NCBI RefSeq assembly: GCF_021532655.1
Contig: NZ_JAKGAS010000002.1
Coordinates: 186,001-250,000, forward strand
Origin: Paraglaciecola algarum
GTDB lineage: Bacteria; Pseudomonadota; Gammaproteobacteria; Enterobacterales; Alteromonadaceae
Direction of reading: 5' to 3'
Length of the DNA: 64,000 bases
In this document: positions 1-9,772 of the stretch, piece by piece
Layout: each line of letters opens with the position of its first letter
Numbering within the stretch: position 1 is the stretch's first letter
Program-made: the position numbers and the translations under genes
The notes under the pieces: model-generated
What the model was told of the DNA's origin: nothing
Databases searched by the model: none
Seen by the model: only the letters and a program-made list of their open reading frames with translations

Positions 1-1805
1 TTACCAGAGGTAAACTGGTTACTACAATCATCGCTTCCATTCGTTCATACCAACAAATATTGTCTATCAATCAAAGCCGTATAGGTTTACAAAAAATTAT
101 TGCTTCGGCGGCTAATTTGATGGAAGAACATTCAGTTAAAAACTTTTGTGAAGGCGTCGTCACCCAAATAAGCTCGCTAATCGGTTTAGAGGCCGGTGGT
201 GTGGTATGCGCCAAAGCGGGTTCAGTATTGGATATTGATGATGATGAAGTTTACGTTTTAGGGGCGGCTGGTGAGTTTGCAGTTTATATCAATAAGAAGC
301 TAGAAAATTTACACAACGTGAAGATCGTTAAGTTTGTAAATAGTTGTCTTAAACTTAAACAGCACATTTTTGAAAGTGAATTTACCGTACTTTATTTAAA
401 AAGTTCAGATTATGAAGCTGCTGTATATTTGCAAATTGGCAATAAGATTAGTGAAATTGATAAGCAACTATTAGAAGTGTTTTTATCAAGTGTATCTGTG
501 GGATATGAAAACGTTAATTTGTTCCATCAATTACGTACTGCAGCCTTTAGAGATTGGTTAACTAAACTGCCAAACCGTAGTGAATTCATCAATATGCTAG
601 ATGAAACTAGTAAGGTCAATTTACAAAACAAAGATCTAGTTGTGGCGCTGGTTGATATTAATCATTTCGCTGATATCAATGATGGCTTAGGACAAGATGC
701 GGGTAATAGTACCTTATTAGCGGTAACTAAACGTTTAGAAAATACCTTCGAAGATAAGATCAGCATGGCTAGGATCGGCGCAGACATCTTCGGTTTAATT
801 GGCTCTGAAACCTATATTAACCCTGAAACTATTAATCAGTTATTTGTCATGCCATTCAAGGCTGGTGAACATACCTTGCCTTTAACTGCTTCATTTGGTT
901 TCTCTCGATTGAACAGCAAAAACCAATCTGGAATTGAAATCTTAAAGCAGAGTAATATTGCTTTAAATCGAGCTAAAAAGAATCTTAAAACTAACTTCGA
1001 ATACTATGAACCCGAGATGGAGCAAGAAACCACTTGGCGTCTTGAGATGATTCGAAAGTTAGCGATTGATTTTGAGAGCAGAAAACTTCAGTTATGGTAT
1101 CAGCCTCAAGTTGATTTAGTCACTGAGCAAATTGTGGGCATGGAGGCTTTATTACGCTGGCCCACTGAAGATGGTGGATTCGTATCCCCAGCTGTATTTG
1201 TGCCATTAGCTGAGTATTCAGGTCTAATTATTGATATTGGCGCTTGGGTTATCGAAGAATCTTGTAAAAAGCTCGCAGAGCTTAATCAGCAAGGTTTTTC
1301 AGGCCTACGGATGGCAATTAACATTTCTATGCCGCAATTTAGGGATCCTAATTTTATCGAGTCGGTAAAAAATATTATTACTGACAATGGGATTGAACCG
1401 GATCGTATTGAGTTAGAAATAACCGAAAGTGTAGTGATGGACGAACCACAAATAGTAGTAGAAGCTCTACAAGAATTAAAATCATTTGGTGTTAAAGTGG
1501 CTATAGATGATTTTGGAACTGGATTTTCGTCAATGAGCTATTTACAAAAATTACCATTAGATAGACTCAAAGTAGATCGTAGTTTTGTGAATGAAATTAC
1601 CCCAGGAAAATCAGCTTTTATAGTGGAAACGATAGTGACTTTGGGCAATAAACTAGGTCTTTCTACTATCGCAGAAGGTGTTGAAAAGCGCGAGCAAGCT
1701 AGTTATATGCTCAAGCTTGGTTGTGATGAAGCTCAAGGTTACCTATTTGCTAAGCCCATGCCGTTCGAGCAATTATTAGAGTTTTTAAGCGAACAAACTA
1801 ATTAA
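1..1805 (+). CDS. DUF3369-GGDEF-EAL c-di-GMP signalling protein, 5' end outside window
   Basis: The reading frame is open from the first bases of the window. The residues before the TTG at 60 (including RGKLVTTIIASIRSYQQ) match the start of a DUF3369 domain, so the protein begins upstream, probably with a receiver domain as in DUF3369 response regulators. After DUF3369 (to about base 540) comes a GGDEF-like domain opening with DWLTKLPNR. Its signature is degraded to GADIF near base 777, so cyclase activity is unlikely. The EAL domain is well kept: GMEALLRW near 1140, EITESVVM, DDFGTGFSS and AEGVEKRE. I infer a c-di-GMP phosphodiesterase controlled by a phosphorelay. The gene converges on the chemoreceptor after it. 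Confidence 0.88.
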   Translation, partial: TRGKLVTTIIASIRSYQQILSINQSRIGLQKIIASAANLMEEHSVKNFCEGVVTQISSLIGLEAGGVVCAKAGSVLDIDDDEVYVLGAAGEFAVYINKKLENLHNVKIVKFVNSCLKLKQHIFESEFTVLYLKSSDYEAAVYLQIGNKISEIDKQLLEVFLSSVSVGYENVNLFHQLRTAAFRDWLTKLPNRSEFINMLDETSKVNLQNKDLVVALVDINHFADINDGLGQDAGNSTLLAVTKRLENTFEDKISMARIGADIFGLIGSETYINPETINQLFVMPFKAGEHTLPLTASFGFSRLNSKNQSGIEILKQSNIALNRAKKNLKTNFEYYEPEMEQETTWRLEMIRKLAIDFESRKLQLWYQPQVDLVTEQIVGMEALLRWPTEDGGFVSPAVFVPLAEYSGLIIDIGAWVIEESCKKLAELNQQGFSGLRMAINISMPQFRDPNFIESVKNIITDNGIEPDRIELEITESVVMDEPQIVVEALQELKSFGVKVAIDDFGTGFSSMSYLQKLPLDRLKVDRSFVNEITPGKSAFIVETIVTLGNKLGLSTIAEGVEKREQASYMLKLGCDEAQGYLFAKPMPFEQLLEFLSEQTN

Positions 1806-1820
1806 CTTGTTGGTAAACTC

Positions 1821-1858
1821 ACTCAAGTGGTAAAGCTTAATAGGTTAACCACTTGAGT
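1821..1858. terminator. Hairpin between convergent genes
   Basis: Perfect 11-bp inverted repeat, ACTCAAGTGGT at 1821-1831 and ACCACTTGAGT at 1848-1858, with a 16-base loop, in the 58-bp gap between two convergent genes. There is no clear T-run on either side, so a bidirectional terminator is inferred from position and stem only. Confidence 0.5.
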
Positions 1859-1863
1859 TATAC

Positions 1864-3495
1864 TTATCTAATCTTCAATTCATTGGTTGAAGAGTCCACG
1901 TGTTTGTATATGTTGGCTAGCTCCTTGGAGGCTGCTTCCATTACCTTAGCTTCTAACTGTGACTGCTCACTTTGTTGGTCAATACTAGCTAAGGACTGAT
2001 TAATTGCGTCAGTTTGTAATAGTTGTTCACTCATTTCCTTCTCAATTACATTATGTAAATCACTAATTTGACTAATGGCTTGATGCAAAGAATTGATAAA
2101 TTCTTGTGATTGTTTAGTAGCTGCTAAGCTGACTTCGGCCTGCTCTTTACCACCTGTCATAGCTAATACAGCTTTGTCTGCTTCTTTTTGTAGCTTAGCG
2201 ATATTCTCTGAAATTTGTTGGGTAGATTGCTGAGTTTTAGTGGCTAAACTGCGTACTTCATCCGCAACCACAGCAAACCCTCGACCAGATTCTCCTGCTC
2301 TTGCTGCTTCTATTGCTGCGTTAAGCGCCAATAAATTTGTTTGTTCGGCTATACCGTTAATTACGTTTACAACATTACCTATATTGTCTGTATCTGCTTT
2401 TAAGGTGGTAATAATATTTGAGGCGTGGTTGGTGGCATTAAGCATGTTATGGCTAGTGGCTAAATTATTTTTAAACATAGTCTGCCCTTCATTTGCCAAT
2501 GAAGTGCAATCCCCAGCTAATACGTTAGCTTCAGAGATAGCTAGATTTACCGAGTCGTTAGAGTCAGATAACTTTTGCATGTTCACCGCAAGTTTAGTGG
2601 TTTCGTTAACTTGATTTATTAGGCCTATTTTCACTTTTTCAAAAGCACCAAACAAACTTTCGATTATGTTTCCTAGGCGTTTCACATCGGTAATGATTTC
2701 CCGTAGTACTCGGCTGAGTCCGGTTTGTATGCGGATGAAATTTTCAGCTACTTGGCCAATTTCATCTTGACTACGAATTTTAATCTGGCCAGTTAGATCA
2801 CCTGAAGCTATCTGATGTGAAGCTTTGGTGACTTTCTTTAAAGGCGAGATTACTTTTTTGTTTATAAACCAACTAATACCTATAAGTATCAATATGATGA
2901 CTAAAAGGGTTATGATTTGTGTGTAGAAAAAAGCGGTATTTGCTTGTTTTTCGGTTTCAACCTTGAGGCCTAAGATATGTTTATTTACGGCTTCGACAGC
3001 TAACGTTAAACTTTCTGTTGGCGCTCTGTCTATCCCCTTTACACTTTTATCTGCTACTTTTATGTCTTTATCAGCAGCAATAAATGCATCGTACCCCGCT
3101 CGATATGCCTTAATCATAGGTAAATATTCTTTAGCGAACAATTCTAAATGCGTTCTAGCAGGGTGGTTTTTATCGATGGTCTGCAATGTGTGATGGTATT
3201 TTTGAGGTATTAACTCTGCCGTTTTATTGAATCGTCCCCAGTATTTTTCAAGTTGTTTGGGATCGTGTCCACGGATCAAGGTGTTTTTCCATTCCTGCAC
3301 TTGAGTCTTAAAGGTGACATTTAAATCAGATACTTCTGACATAGTAATCGCTTCTTTATTGACGGTTGCAGCGTATTCTTTCATTACTGTATTCATAGAT
3401 GCAAAACCCATAAATACAGTTATTAAAATGATAGAAAGGGCACAGATTAAGAGTAATAAAAGTTTGGTTCTGATGTGTGCTCGAATTACTTGCAT
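1864..3495 (-). CDS. Methyl-accepting chemotaxis protein
   Basis: A 543-residue transmembrane chemoreceptor. It has a TM helix near residues 11-33, a periplasmic helical ligand-binding region of about 150 residues (four-helix-bundle type), a second TM near 188-210 ([18 protein letters not shown]), a HAMP segment, and a long cytoplasmic signalling coiled coil. The hairpin-tip signature [19 protein letters not shown] and the following [15 protein letters not shown] are intact, so it should couple to CheA/CheW. The C-terminus (STNELKIR) has no NWETF-type CheR tether. The ATG at 3495 is preceded by a strong AGGGG. The gene stands alone, convergent with the c-di-GMP gene. The ligand cannot be told from sequence. 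Confidence 0.92.
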   Translation of the reverse strand: MQVIRAHIRTKLLLLLICALSIILITVFMGFASMNTVMKEYAATVNKEAITMSEVSDLNVTFKTQVQEWKNTLIRGHDPKQLEKYWGRFNKTAELIPQKYHHTLQTIDKNHPARTHLELFAKEYLPMIKAYRAGYDAFIAADKDIKVADKSVKGIDRAPTESLTLAVEAVNKHILGLKVETEKQANTAFFYTQIITLLVIILILIGISWFINKKVISPLKKVTKASHQIASGDLTGQIKIRSQDEIGQVAENFIRIQTGLSRVLREIITDVKRLGNIIESLFGAFEKVKIGLINQVNETTKLAVNMQKLSDSNDSVNLAISEANVLAGDCTSLANEGQTMFKNNLATSHNMLNATNHASNIITTLKADTDNIGNVVNVINGIAEQTNLLALNAAIEAARAGESGRGFAVVADEVRSLATKTQQSTQQISENIAKLQKEADKAVLAMTGGKEQAEVSLAATKQSQEFINSLHQAISQISDLHNVIEKEMSEQLLQTDAINQSLASIDQQSEQSQLEAKVMEAASKELANIYKHVDSSTNELKIR

Positions 3496-3608
3496 AGTGG
3501 ACCCCTAATTGTCATTCACGCGAAGAAGAAAAACCGCGTAATAGTAGATGACATTTTTGTTACGGTAAGATGACGGTATCTAGAATAAAGTTACTTTTTG
3601 ATAAAAAC

Positions 3609-4262
3609 TTAATTGATCTGAGGCTGTTTAACTTTAAGCTTTTCATTTCTGTCTGTGTTGGTTAGGTAAGCTTGATAACGTCCCGGTTTGTGATTAACCG
3701 CAATTAGTAAATTTAAGGTGATAGCACCAGCCACGGATAGCAGCACTAAGGGCCAGTCAAACATAAATAACGAACAACTTAAAATAATACAATCAATTAA
3801 CAAACCAAAATTTCCTGCTCGAATCTCAAATCGATTTTGTAGGTACAGGGCCAGTATGCCTAATCCTCCCATGCTCGATTTATGTCTGAACATGATTAGC
3901 ATGCCTACACTAATTAACATACCGCCAGCCAAGGCTGAAAAAAACGGGTGAATCTCACTGATTGTGATGACCTTATGTATATTTTCAGTCATAACTGATA
4001 CCAAGGCGACGGTAATGAAAGTGTTGATGGTGAAACGTTTACTAAGTCGAGTCCAAGCTATGTAATAAAAAGGTAAGTTAACGATAAAGAAACATACACC
4101 GAAGCCTAAATCAGTAATGTAATCACCTATCAGAGCAATGCCTGCCGTGCCCCCAGTTAATAGTTGATGAGATTCAAATATTACTATGCCAAGGGAAGTC
4201 AGCACGCCGGCACAAAACAGCGCCAAAATGTCTTCGTAAAACTTGTGAGATGGAAAATTCAT
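3609..4262 (-). CDS. YitT family (DUF161) membrane protein
   Basis: About 217 residues with five or six hydrophobic segments and the YitT-family sequence features: HKFYEDILALFCAGVLTSLG at the start, LLTGGTAGIAL near residue 40, and a second glycine-rich GGLGILALYLQNR. It is an integral inner-membrane protein, and the family's transport role is unproven. The frame extends to a TTG at 4298. I prefer the ATG at 4262, which has GGCGAG seven bases upstream and gives the usual YitT N-terminus. The C-terminal DUF2179 domain of Bacillus YitT is absent, as in most short proteobacterial members. Monocistronic, with its 5' side facing the repeat-rich intergenic region. Confidence 0.82.
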   Translation of the reverse strand: MNFPSHKFYEDILALFCAGVLTSLGIVIFESHQLLTGGTAGIALIGDYITDLGFGVCFFIVNLPFYYIAWTRLSKRFTINTFITVALVSVMTENIHKVITISEIHPFFSALAGGMLISVGMLIMFRHKSSMGGLGILALYLQNRFEIRAGNFGLLIDCIILSCSLFMFDWPLVLLSVAGAITLNLLIAVNHKPGRYQAYLTNTDRNEKLKVKQPQIN

Positions 4263-4444
4263 AGAAATGCTCGCCAATAGGGATGACTCGATCGGCAAAT
4301 AGCCAATTCATAGTTTAAGGTGGAACCTGTTCGGCGCGAATTTTACACAAGCGTTTGAAATTTGTTAGTAAGACTAGGATTTAAAATCACAGAGTAAGTC
4401 AGTGGTTAGTAAATAAATGTTTACAGGGTAAAACGCACTTTTTG

Positions 4445-4459
4445 AGTATTAATAATACT
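4445..4459. promoter_or_regulatory. 15-bp palindrome, possible operator
   Basis: AGTATTAATAATACT reads the same on both strands around its central base. It lies 32 bp before the 20-bp repeat array in the same divergent promoter region. The AT-only core lowers its significance, and no known regulator is matched. Confidence 0.35.
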
Positions 4460-4490
4460 TAATTAGTGTCATCTTCTAAACCCACTAGAT

Positions 4491-4568
4491 TATTTTACAT
4501 TTTATGAATTTATTTCACATTTTATGAATTCATTTCACATTTTATGAATTCATTTCACATTTTATGAA
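4491..4568. repeat. Array of 20-bp direct repeats upstream of the cytochrome cluster
   Basis: Unit tttatgaattcatttcacat: 4501-4520 (one mismatch), 4521-4540 and 4541-4560 (identical), a partial unit 4561-4568, and a degenerate half unit at 4491-4500. Each full unit contains the palindrome ATGAATTCAT, or its variant with one change. The 20-bp period is close to two helical turns, so the copies would face the same side of the DNA. The array ends 100 bp before the start codon at 4669. I infer regulator binding; the repeats have no spacers and are not CRISPR. Confidence 0.8.
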
Positions 4569-4668
4569 ACAATAATTTAACAAGAGACAATTTATTAAGT
4601 AGATGTTGCTATTTTTGTAAGAAATAACAGCAGGTGAATATGTTTGCTTTTTTAGTTGTGGGGTTTGT

Positions 4669-7600
4669 GTGTTTAACAATAATTTCTTTAAACCATTTAT
4701 GCTGTTATTGATTTTAGCGCTTTGCTTGATATGCGGAGCGTACTTCGCCCCCATAGATGAAATTGCTGGGGACGGAATTTTACGCTTTTTTGGGCGATTT
4801 CATGTGTTGGTGTTACATTTTCCTGTCACTCTTTTATTACTCGCACCAATTTTATCCTTGGCTAGTAAATTCTCCCAATTTAAACAGCTAAGTGCTGCAG
4901 TTAAACCTATATGGTGGTTAGGTGCTCTAAGTGCAGTAGTCACTGTCACTATGGGATTATTACTGGCCTCAAATGAAGGTTACGCTTATACAGAAGTGCA
5001 ACAGCATATGGTGGCAGGAGTCAGCGTGGCATTATTGGCACTGTATTGCACTGGCTTGGTTACTTTCGGTTCAACTTCACTTTTAAGTAAAGTGCACTAC
5101 GCTTCTGCCAGTGCATTACTGACCGCCACTTTATTTATTGCCGCTCATGAAGGTGGGAACCTTGTGCATGGAGATACTTACCTCACGCGTTATTCCCCTG
5201 AACCTTTTCGTACTTGGCTAAGTCCAGAAGAAAAAGACTTAGATATAGCTCAAATAGATGATACTCATTATCTAGAAACTGTTCGTCCATTATTGACCGA
5301 ATATTGTTTTGGTTGTCATGGGCCTGATACGCAAAAAGCTAATGTTAGATTAGATATTCTTAATCCCGATTATATAAACGGTGCGGATGCCGAGCACTGG
5401 CATGCGGCTTTGGATATGATCAATTCGGCAGAAATGCCACCTAAAAAGAAAAAGCAACCAAGTGATCAAGAAAGGCGCATTTTAGTTGATTGGATGACTC
5501 AAGGTATCCAATTAGCTAAAGCGGCTAAAAGAAACGAAAGTAAGCAAGTATTACGTCGTTTAACGAAAGAACAATACACCAATACCTTGCAGGATTTACT
5601 TGGTATCGAAGTAGATTTTGGTCGTGAATTGCCCGACGACCCATTGTCTGAACTTGGGTTTAGCAATAATGGTGAATTATTACAAAGCTCTACATTACAT
5701 TTAGAAACCTTTGAAAAAGTCGCTCGCAGTGCTTTGGATAAAGTCATAGTAGGTGAGGAAAAACCTAAAATACATCATTACCGTATGCATTTTGGCGAAA
5801 ACCTAGGAGTCAATGAGCCTCACTCCAAATCAGCTGGATACATGGATGTGCCTCTGGAAAAAGAAGATTTTTATGTAGAGCTATTAAATGTAGATGGGCT
5901 AACTGAATCGCCAGAACAAGCAATAAAAAAATATTTTAGTGCCAGTCTGCGCGGCTCGGAAATAAAACGCTTTAAAGTTCAACAAAAAGGTATCGATTTA
6001 TATTCGGCTATGCCTCATCAAGAAGTCACAGAAGCTGGGAAATATGGTACTTGGAATGGTCCTTCACCAAATCTATCTATGCAGATAAAAGATCAATTTC
6101 CTACTTCAGGTGATTTTGTTGTTCGAGTAAAAGCCTCGCAAAAACAAGACTTTGTTAAATCAGTTAATTCAGTGGCGCCACTAAAAAATAGTGAGCTACA
6201 ATTTTCTTTGAACCCAGATGGTTCGCCAAACATTAATAAAGATAGTCAAGTGCAACTAGATACGGCGCGTATCTCCAAAAAAACTGGATTAGTTTTCAGT
6301 GACCAAAATCCAAGGTTATTGGTAAGTGAAAACTTGACTAAAAAAATACACTTACAATCCACATTATTAACTAAAGATGAATCTCAGCAATTTTATCAAA
6401 TTGATCTCGTGCACCCAGAAATAGCTTTTGGTAAACAAGTCGAACTAGAGATTAAAATTGATAAGTTACCTGCCTTTAAAACAACTTTACAGCCAACAGG
6501 TCAAGCCAAACCGGGTGAGCCTGTTATTTCAAGTCTTGCTTCTGCTCATTTATCTGAGGTGTGGCATCAAATAGAAATCAAAGCTAAAAGTGATTTTCCA
6601 GGGTATAGCGATATAGTGGTGACTCTATTACCAGAGGATCATCTAGTTGCGAAAAATCATCCAGAAAGCACTTTTTTTAATCAGGTGGGCCAAACAAACC
6701 TTCCGGTTTTGTTACCTTATTTAGGTACCAGAACTGACGATGGTATGGACTACAAAAATTTTGCAAAAGGCGCCATAGTAAGTGGTGAAGATAAACTATA
6801 TACCTTTAAAGGAAGATTAGAAAACCTGCCTATTCCTAACCATGGTACTCAAGGCGATCATATTACTAGCAGTAGCTTGAAAGTAGGCGTATGGAATGAC
6901 GATAAAATCAAGCATAGTGCACAAAAAGGCTCAAGTATTAATGTTGAGTATATTGAATTTGAAGCTCCTTATTTTGCTCAGTGGCCTACCCTTGAACATC
7001 AAAACATATTCTTCCCTACCGACAACCAAGATGAAGAGTATGCAAAAAATGTAATTACAAAATTTGCTACTAAAGCATTTAGAAGGCCTGTGTCTGATGA
7101 TGACATTGCGCCTTATTTTGAATTGTGGCAAAACTTAAAAGCTGAGTTTCCTAGATTTGAAGATGGCATTAAAGAAACTTTAGTGGCTATTTTATGCTCC
7201 CCAAGGTTTTTATATTTGGTAGAGCCCCAAGCTGAGCAACTTGCGCAGGCTGAAAAACTTGCAAAAACACAGAGTGAAGCTTGGTATTCAAAGGTGTTAG
7301 ATGTTTTATCTATAGGGGATGCGCATGCCAGTGAGAACACACCAGCATCCATTGATCAGTTTTCGTTGGCTAACAGATTGTCATATTTTTTATGGAATAG
7401 TGCACCCGATCAGGAGTTGTTAGCTTTAGCACAAAAAGGTGAATTGACAGCAAACGTTAATAATCAAGTATTACGTATGTTGCGAAATGATAAAAAGCTA
7501 CAACAGTTTACTAAAGTATTTACCAGCCAGTGGTTGCGCTTAGATAGGCAGCAAGGACAAACGGTTAATGTATCTGAGTACCCAGATTACACTCGTTTTG

Positions 7601-8358
7601 TAAAACAAGATATGCAGTTAGAAACAGTTCAATTTTTCCAGCATCTATTACAGGAAAATAGAAGTGTACTTAATGTCATTGATTCTGATTTTGTGATCTT
7701 GAATCAAAATTTAGCTGAGTTTTATGGAATTGAAGGTGTAGTGGGTCCTGAATTTCGTCCTGTGAACACCTCCGGCAATCAAGCAAGAGGTGGATTGTTG
7801 GCCCAAGGTGCATTTTTAACTGGGCATGCAGATGGTACTCATAGTCACCCAGTGAAAAGAGCTGTTTGGGTTAAATCAAAAATACTAGGTGACGAACCCC
7901 CTCCTCCTCCGCCTAATGTACCCGAGCTTGATCCAGAAACTCCAGGCTTTGAAAAGTTAACCCTTAAACAGCAACTTGAGTTACACAGAGACAAAGAGTC
8001 TTGTCGAGATTGCCACGCTAAAATCGATCCTTACGGTGTGGTATTTGAAGGTTTCGATGCCGTTGGGCGCTCTCGAACTGAATATAAAGGCCTGCCAATA
8101 GACGTGAAATCTATCCTTCCAAATGGTACAGAAATTAATGGGATGAGCGATTTAAAACAATATTTACTTAAAGAAGAGTCAGACAAGGTTGTGTTATCAG
8201 TGATTAAACACTTGTTTGGTTATGCACTCGGTCGAGAAATCGGTTTTAGTGATGATGAAGAGTTAGAGCAAATTTTACAGCAGGTAAAAGCTGAAGATTT
8301 CCGTATGCAAAGTTTATTGTTAGCTATTATTAATAGCCCGTCTTTTAATCAAATATAA
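4669..8358 (+). CDS. Membrane-anchored planctomycete-type cytochrome c protein (DUF1587/DUF1592/DUF1588/DUF1585)
   Basis: A 1229-residue protein. The N-terminus (about residues 10-165) has several TM helices with conserved histidines (FHVLVLHFP, AHEGGNLVHGDTYLTRY), a DUF2231-like membrane module often fused to these proteins. A PSCyt1-type domain follows with a c-heme motif CFGCH at residue 213. DUF1587 comes next (LRRLTKEQYTNTLQDLLGI), then a beta-rich middle, DUF1592 (NRLSYFLWNSAPDQEL), DUF1588 (RGGLLAQGAFLTGHADGTHS; proline run before PNVPELDP), a second CRDCH motif at residue 1112, and DUF1585 at the end. The family is abundant in Planctomycetes and Verrucomicrobia and its reaction is unknown; electron transfer in the periplasm is inferred. 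The start is GTG with GGGG just upstream; an ATG at 4699 is possible. The DUF1552 partner follows 10 bp later. Confidence 0.88.
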   Translation: MFNNNFFKPFMLLLILALCLICGAYFAPIDEIAGDGILRFFGRFHVLVLHFPVTLLLLAPILSLASKFSQFKQLSAAVKPIWWLGALSAVVTVTMGLLLASNEGYAYTEVQQHMVAGVSVALLALYCTGLVTFGSTSLLSKVHYASASALLTATLFIAAHEGGNLVHGDTYLTRYSPEPFRTWLSPEEKDLDIAQIDDTHYLETVRPLLTEYCFGCHGPDTQKANVRLDILNPDYINGADAEHWHAALDMINSAEMPPKKKKQPSDQERRILVDWMTQGIQLAKAAKRNESKQVLRRLTKEQYTNTLQDLLGIEVDFGRELPDDPLSELGFSNNGELLQSSTLHLETFEKVARSALDKVIVGEEKPKIHHYRMHFGENLGVNEPHSKSAGYMDVPLEKEDFYVELLNVDGLTESPEQAIKKYFSASLRGSEIKRFKVQQKGIDLYSAMPHQEVTEAGKYGTWNGPSPNLSMQIKDQFPTSGDFVVRVKASQKQDFVKSVNSVAPLKNSELQFSLNPDGSPNINKDSQVQLDTARISKKTGLVFSDQNPRLLVSENLTKKIHLQSTLLTKDESQQFYQIDLVHPEIAFGKQVELEIKIDKLPAFKTTLQPTGQAKPGEPVISSLASAHLSEVWHQIEIKAKSDFPGYSDIVVTLLPEDHLVAKNHPESTFFNQVGQTNLPVLLPYLGTRTDDGMDYKNFAKGAIVSGEDKLYTFKGRLENLPIPNHGTQGDHITSSSLKVGVWNDDKIKHSAQKGSSINVEYIEFEAPYFAQWPTLEHQNIFFPTDNQDEEYAKNVITKFATKAFRRPVSDDDIAPYFELWQNLKAEFPRFEDGIKETLVAILCSPRFLYLVEPQAEQLAQAEKLAKTQSEAWYSKVLDVLSIGDAHASENTPASIDQFSLANRLSYFLWNSAPDQELLALAQKGELTANVNNQVLRMLRNDKKLQQFTKVFTSQWLRLDRQQGQTVNVSEYPDYTRFVKQDMQLETVQFFQHLLQENRSVLNVIDSDFVILNQNLAEFYGIEGVVGPEFRPVNTSGNQARGGLLAQGAFLTGHADGTHSHPVKRAVWVKSKILGDEPPPPPPNVPELDPETPGFEKLTLKQQLELHRDKESCRDCHAKIDPYGVVFEGFDAVGRSRTEYKGLPIDVKSILPNGTEINGMSDLKQYLLKEESDKVVLSVIKHLFGYALGREIGFSDDEELEQILQQVKAEDFRMQSLLLAIINSPSFNQI

Positions 8359-8368
8359 GGAGCAAGTA

Positions 8369-9736
8369 ATGAATACTATTCGACCATTTCGATTGCCACG
8401 CCGCAGTTTTTTAAAAGGTTTAGGCGTAGCTGCTTGTTTACCTTATATGGAATGTATGGCTAATGATAAACCTAAGTTAGGTCAGCGCTCAACGCCAGCT
8501 AAACGCCTTGCTTATTTGTATACTCCTAATGGTGTTTCTGTTCCAGGGGAAGATTCTGACTTTAAAGAATGGAATTGGTTTCCTTCTGGTGAAGGGAGGA
8601 ACTATAAGACCACTAAGGTATTAGAGCCCTTAAATGCATATAGAGATGATATATCCATTATTGGTGGATTAAGTCATCCTAGATCTCGCAGTTTGTTAGG
8701 GCATATTGCCGGGGATACTTTTTTAACTGGCGGTGATGTGCGCACCGAATATAAAAACAATATTTCTGTTGACCAATTTGCTGCGCAAATCAAAAAACAG
8801 GGGACTAGATATCCGTCTTTAGTTTTGTCTGCTGACGGCGGTATAGGTTTTAAATCCAGAGTCTCGACCTTATCATTCGACAATGGCGGACAAGCTATTC
8901 CCTCAGAGCATAATCACAGGAATATATTTGAGCGTTACTTTTCATTGAATGGTAAAAGCGCCAGTGTTGAAAGGCGTCGGAGCTTAGTTCGTCAGAAAAA
9001 AATGGTGGATTTGATATTAGAAGATTCCAAACGACTACAAAAGAGATTGGGCGTAAACGACAGGCATAAATTGGAAGAGCACTTATCTTCATTAAATAGC
9101 TTAGAAGAGCAAATTCAGCGTAATGAAGCTTGGCTGGACGTGCCGTTAAAAAATGTCAGTACAGATCACCTAGATTTGTTAGTGGATGCTAAAGTTGATC
9201 CTCAAGCTTACATTCGTTCTATGTATGATTTAATTGTATTGGCCTTCCAACTTGATTTAACCGAAGTGGTTTCTTATATGGTGTCTCGTGAAGATGGTAT
9301 GGGATTAGGCGATGCATATCCTATTCTTGGTCTAGGTTTGACCAAAGGCCATCACGCTATCAGCCATGATAAAAGTGAAGGGCATTGGAAAGAATGGGGC
9401 CAATACGATCAGTGGATGGTGAGTCATTTCGCCTACTTTATAGAGCGAATGAAAAACACTAATGATGAATTTGGTTCTCTTTTGGATAACACTCAAATAC
9501 TCTACGGTAGTGCTTGCAGTAACACTCATAATGCAAGAAATTATCCTTTGATATTAGCGGGTGGCAAAAACATGGGATTACAACATGGTAGTTATCATAA
9601 ATTTACTAACGAGACACCTATGAGCAACCTGTTTGTTAATCAGTTAAAGTCAGCTGGTGTCATGACTGATAAATTTTCAGATAGCAATGATCACATGGCC
9701 GGATTAGAAAAATTGTTTAACGGCGTTAACGCGTAA
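8369..9736 (+). CDS. Tat-exported DUF1552 protein
   Basis: A 455-residue protein of the DUF1552 family, which regularly sits beside DUF1587/1592 cytochrome proteins. It opens with a twin-arginine signal (LPRRSFLKGLGVAACLPYM, RR at 11-12), so it should be exported folded, possibly with a cofactor. The body has DUF1552 features: RLAYLYTPNGV, GLSHPRSRSLLGHIAGDTFLTG, SVDQFAAQI, and the C-terminal LILAGGKNMGLQHG. Several conserved histidines could be metal ligands, but this is inference. AAGGAG lies just before the ATG, and the spacing to the cytochrome gene is 10 bp, so the two are co-transcribed and probably form one periplasmic complex. The biochemical function is unknown. Confidence 0.88.
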   Translation: MNTIRPFRLPRRSFLKGLGVAACLPYMECMANDKPKLGQRSTPAKRLAYLYTPNGVSVPGEDSDFKEWNWFPSGEGRNYKTTKVLEPLNAYRDDISIIGGLSHPRSRSLLGHIAGDTFLTGGDVRTEYKNNISVDQFAAQIKKQGTRYPSLVLSADGGIGFKSRVSTLSFDNGGQAIPSEHNHRNIFERYFSLNGKSASVERRRSLVRQKKMVDLILEDSKRLQKRLGVNDRHKLEEHLSSLNSLEEQIQRNEAWLDVPLKNVSTDHLDLLVDAKVDPQAYIRSMYDLIVLAFQLDLTEVVSYMVSREDGMGLGDAYPILGLGLTKGHHAISHDKSEGHWKEWGQYDQWMVSHFAYFIERMKNTNDEFGSLLDNTQILYGSACSNTHNARNYPLILAGGKNMGLQHGSYHKFTNETPMSNLFVNQLKSAGVMTDKFSDSNDHMAGLEKLFNGVNA

Positions 9737-9772
9737 GATTCAACTAATAATTATAATAACTAAGGAAATTTA

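Larger units (their letters stand above)
4263..4668. other. 406-bp divergent intergenic region
   Basis: AT-rich gap between the leftward yitT-like gene and the rightward cytochrome/sigma cluster. It holds a 15-bp palindrome (4445-4459) and a 20-bp tandem array (4491-4568), listed separately. A 23-codon frame with its own AGGTG and ATG runs from 4640 to 4711 and overlaps the start of the large downstream gene out of frame. It could be a leader peptide or chance. I see no RNA gene here. Confidence 0.7.

Noticed and set aside
4491..4568. Possible CRISPR array
   Set aside because: The 20-bp units are directly adjacent with no variable spacers, and no cas gene is in the window.
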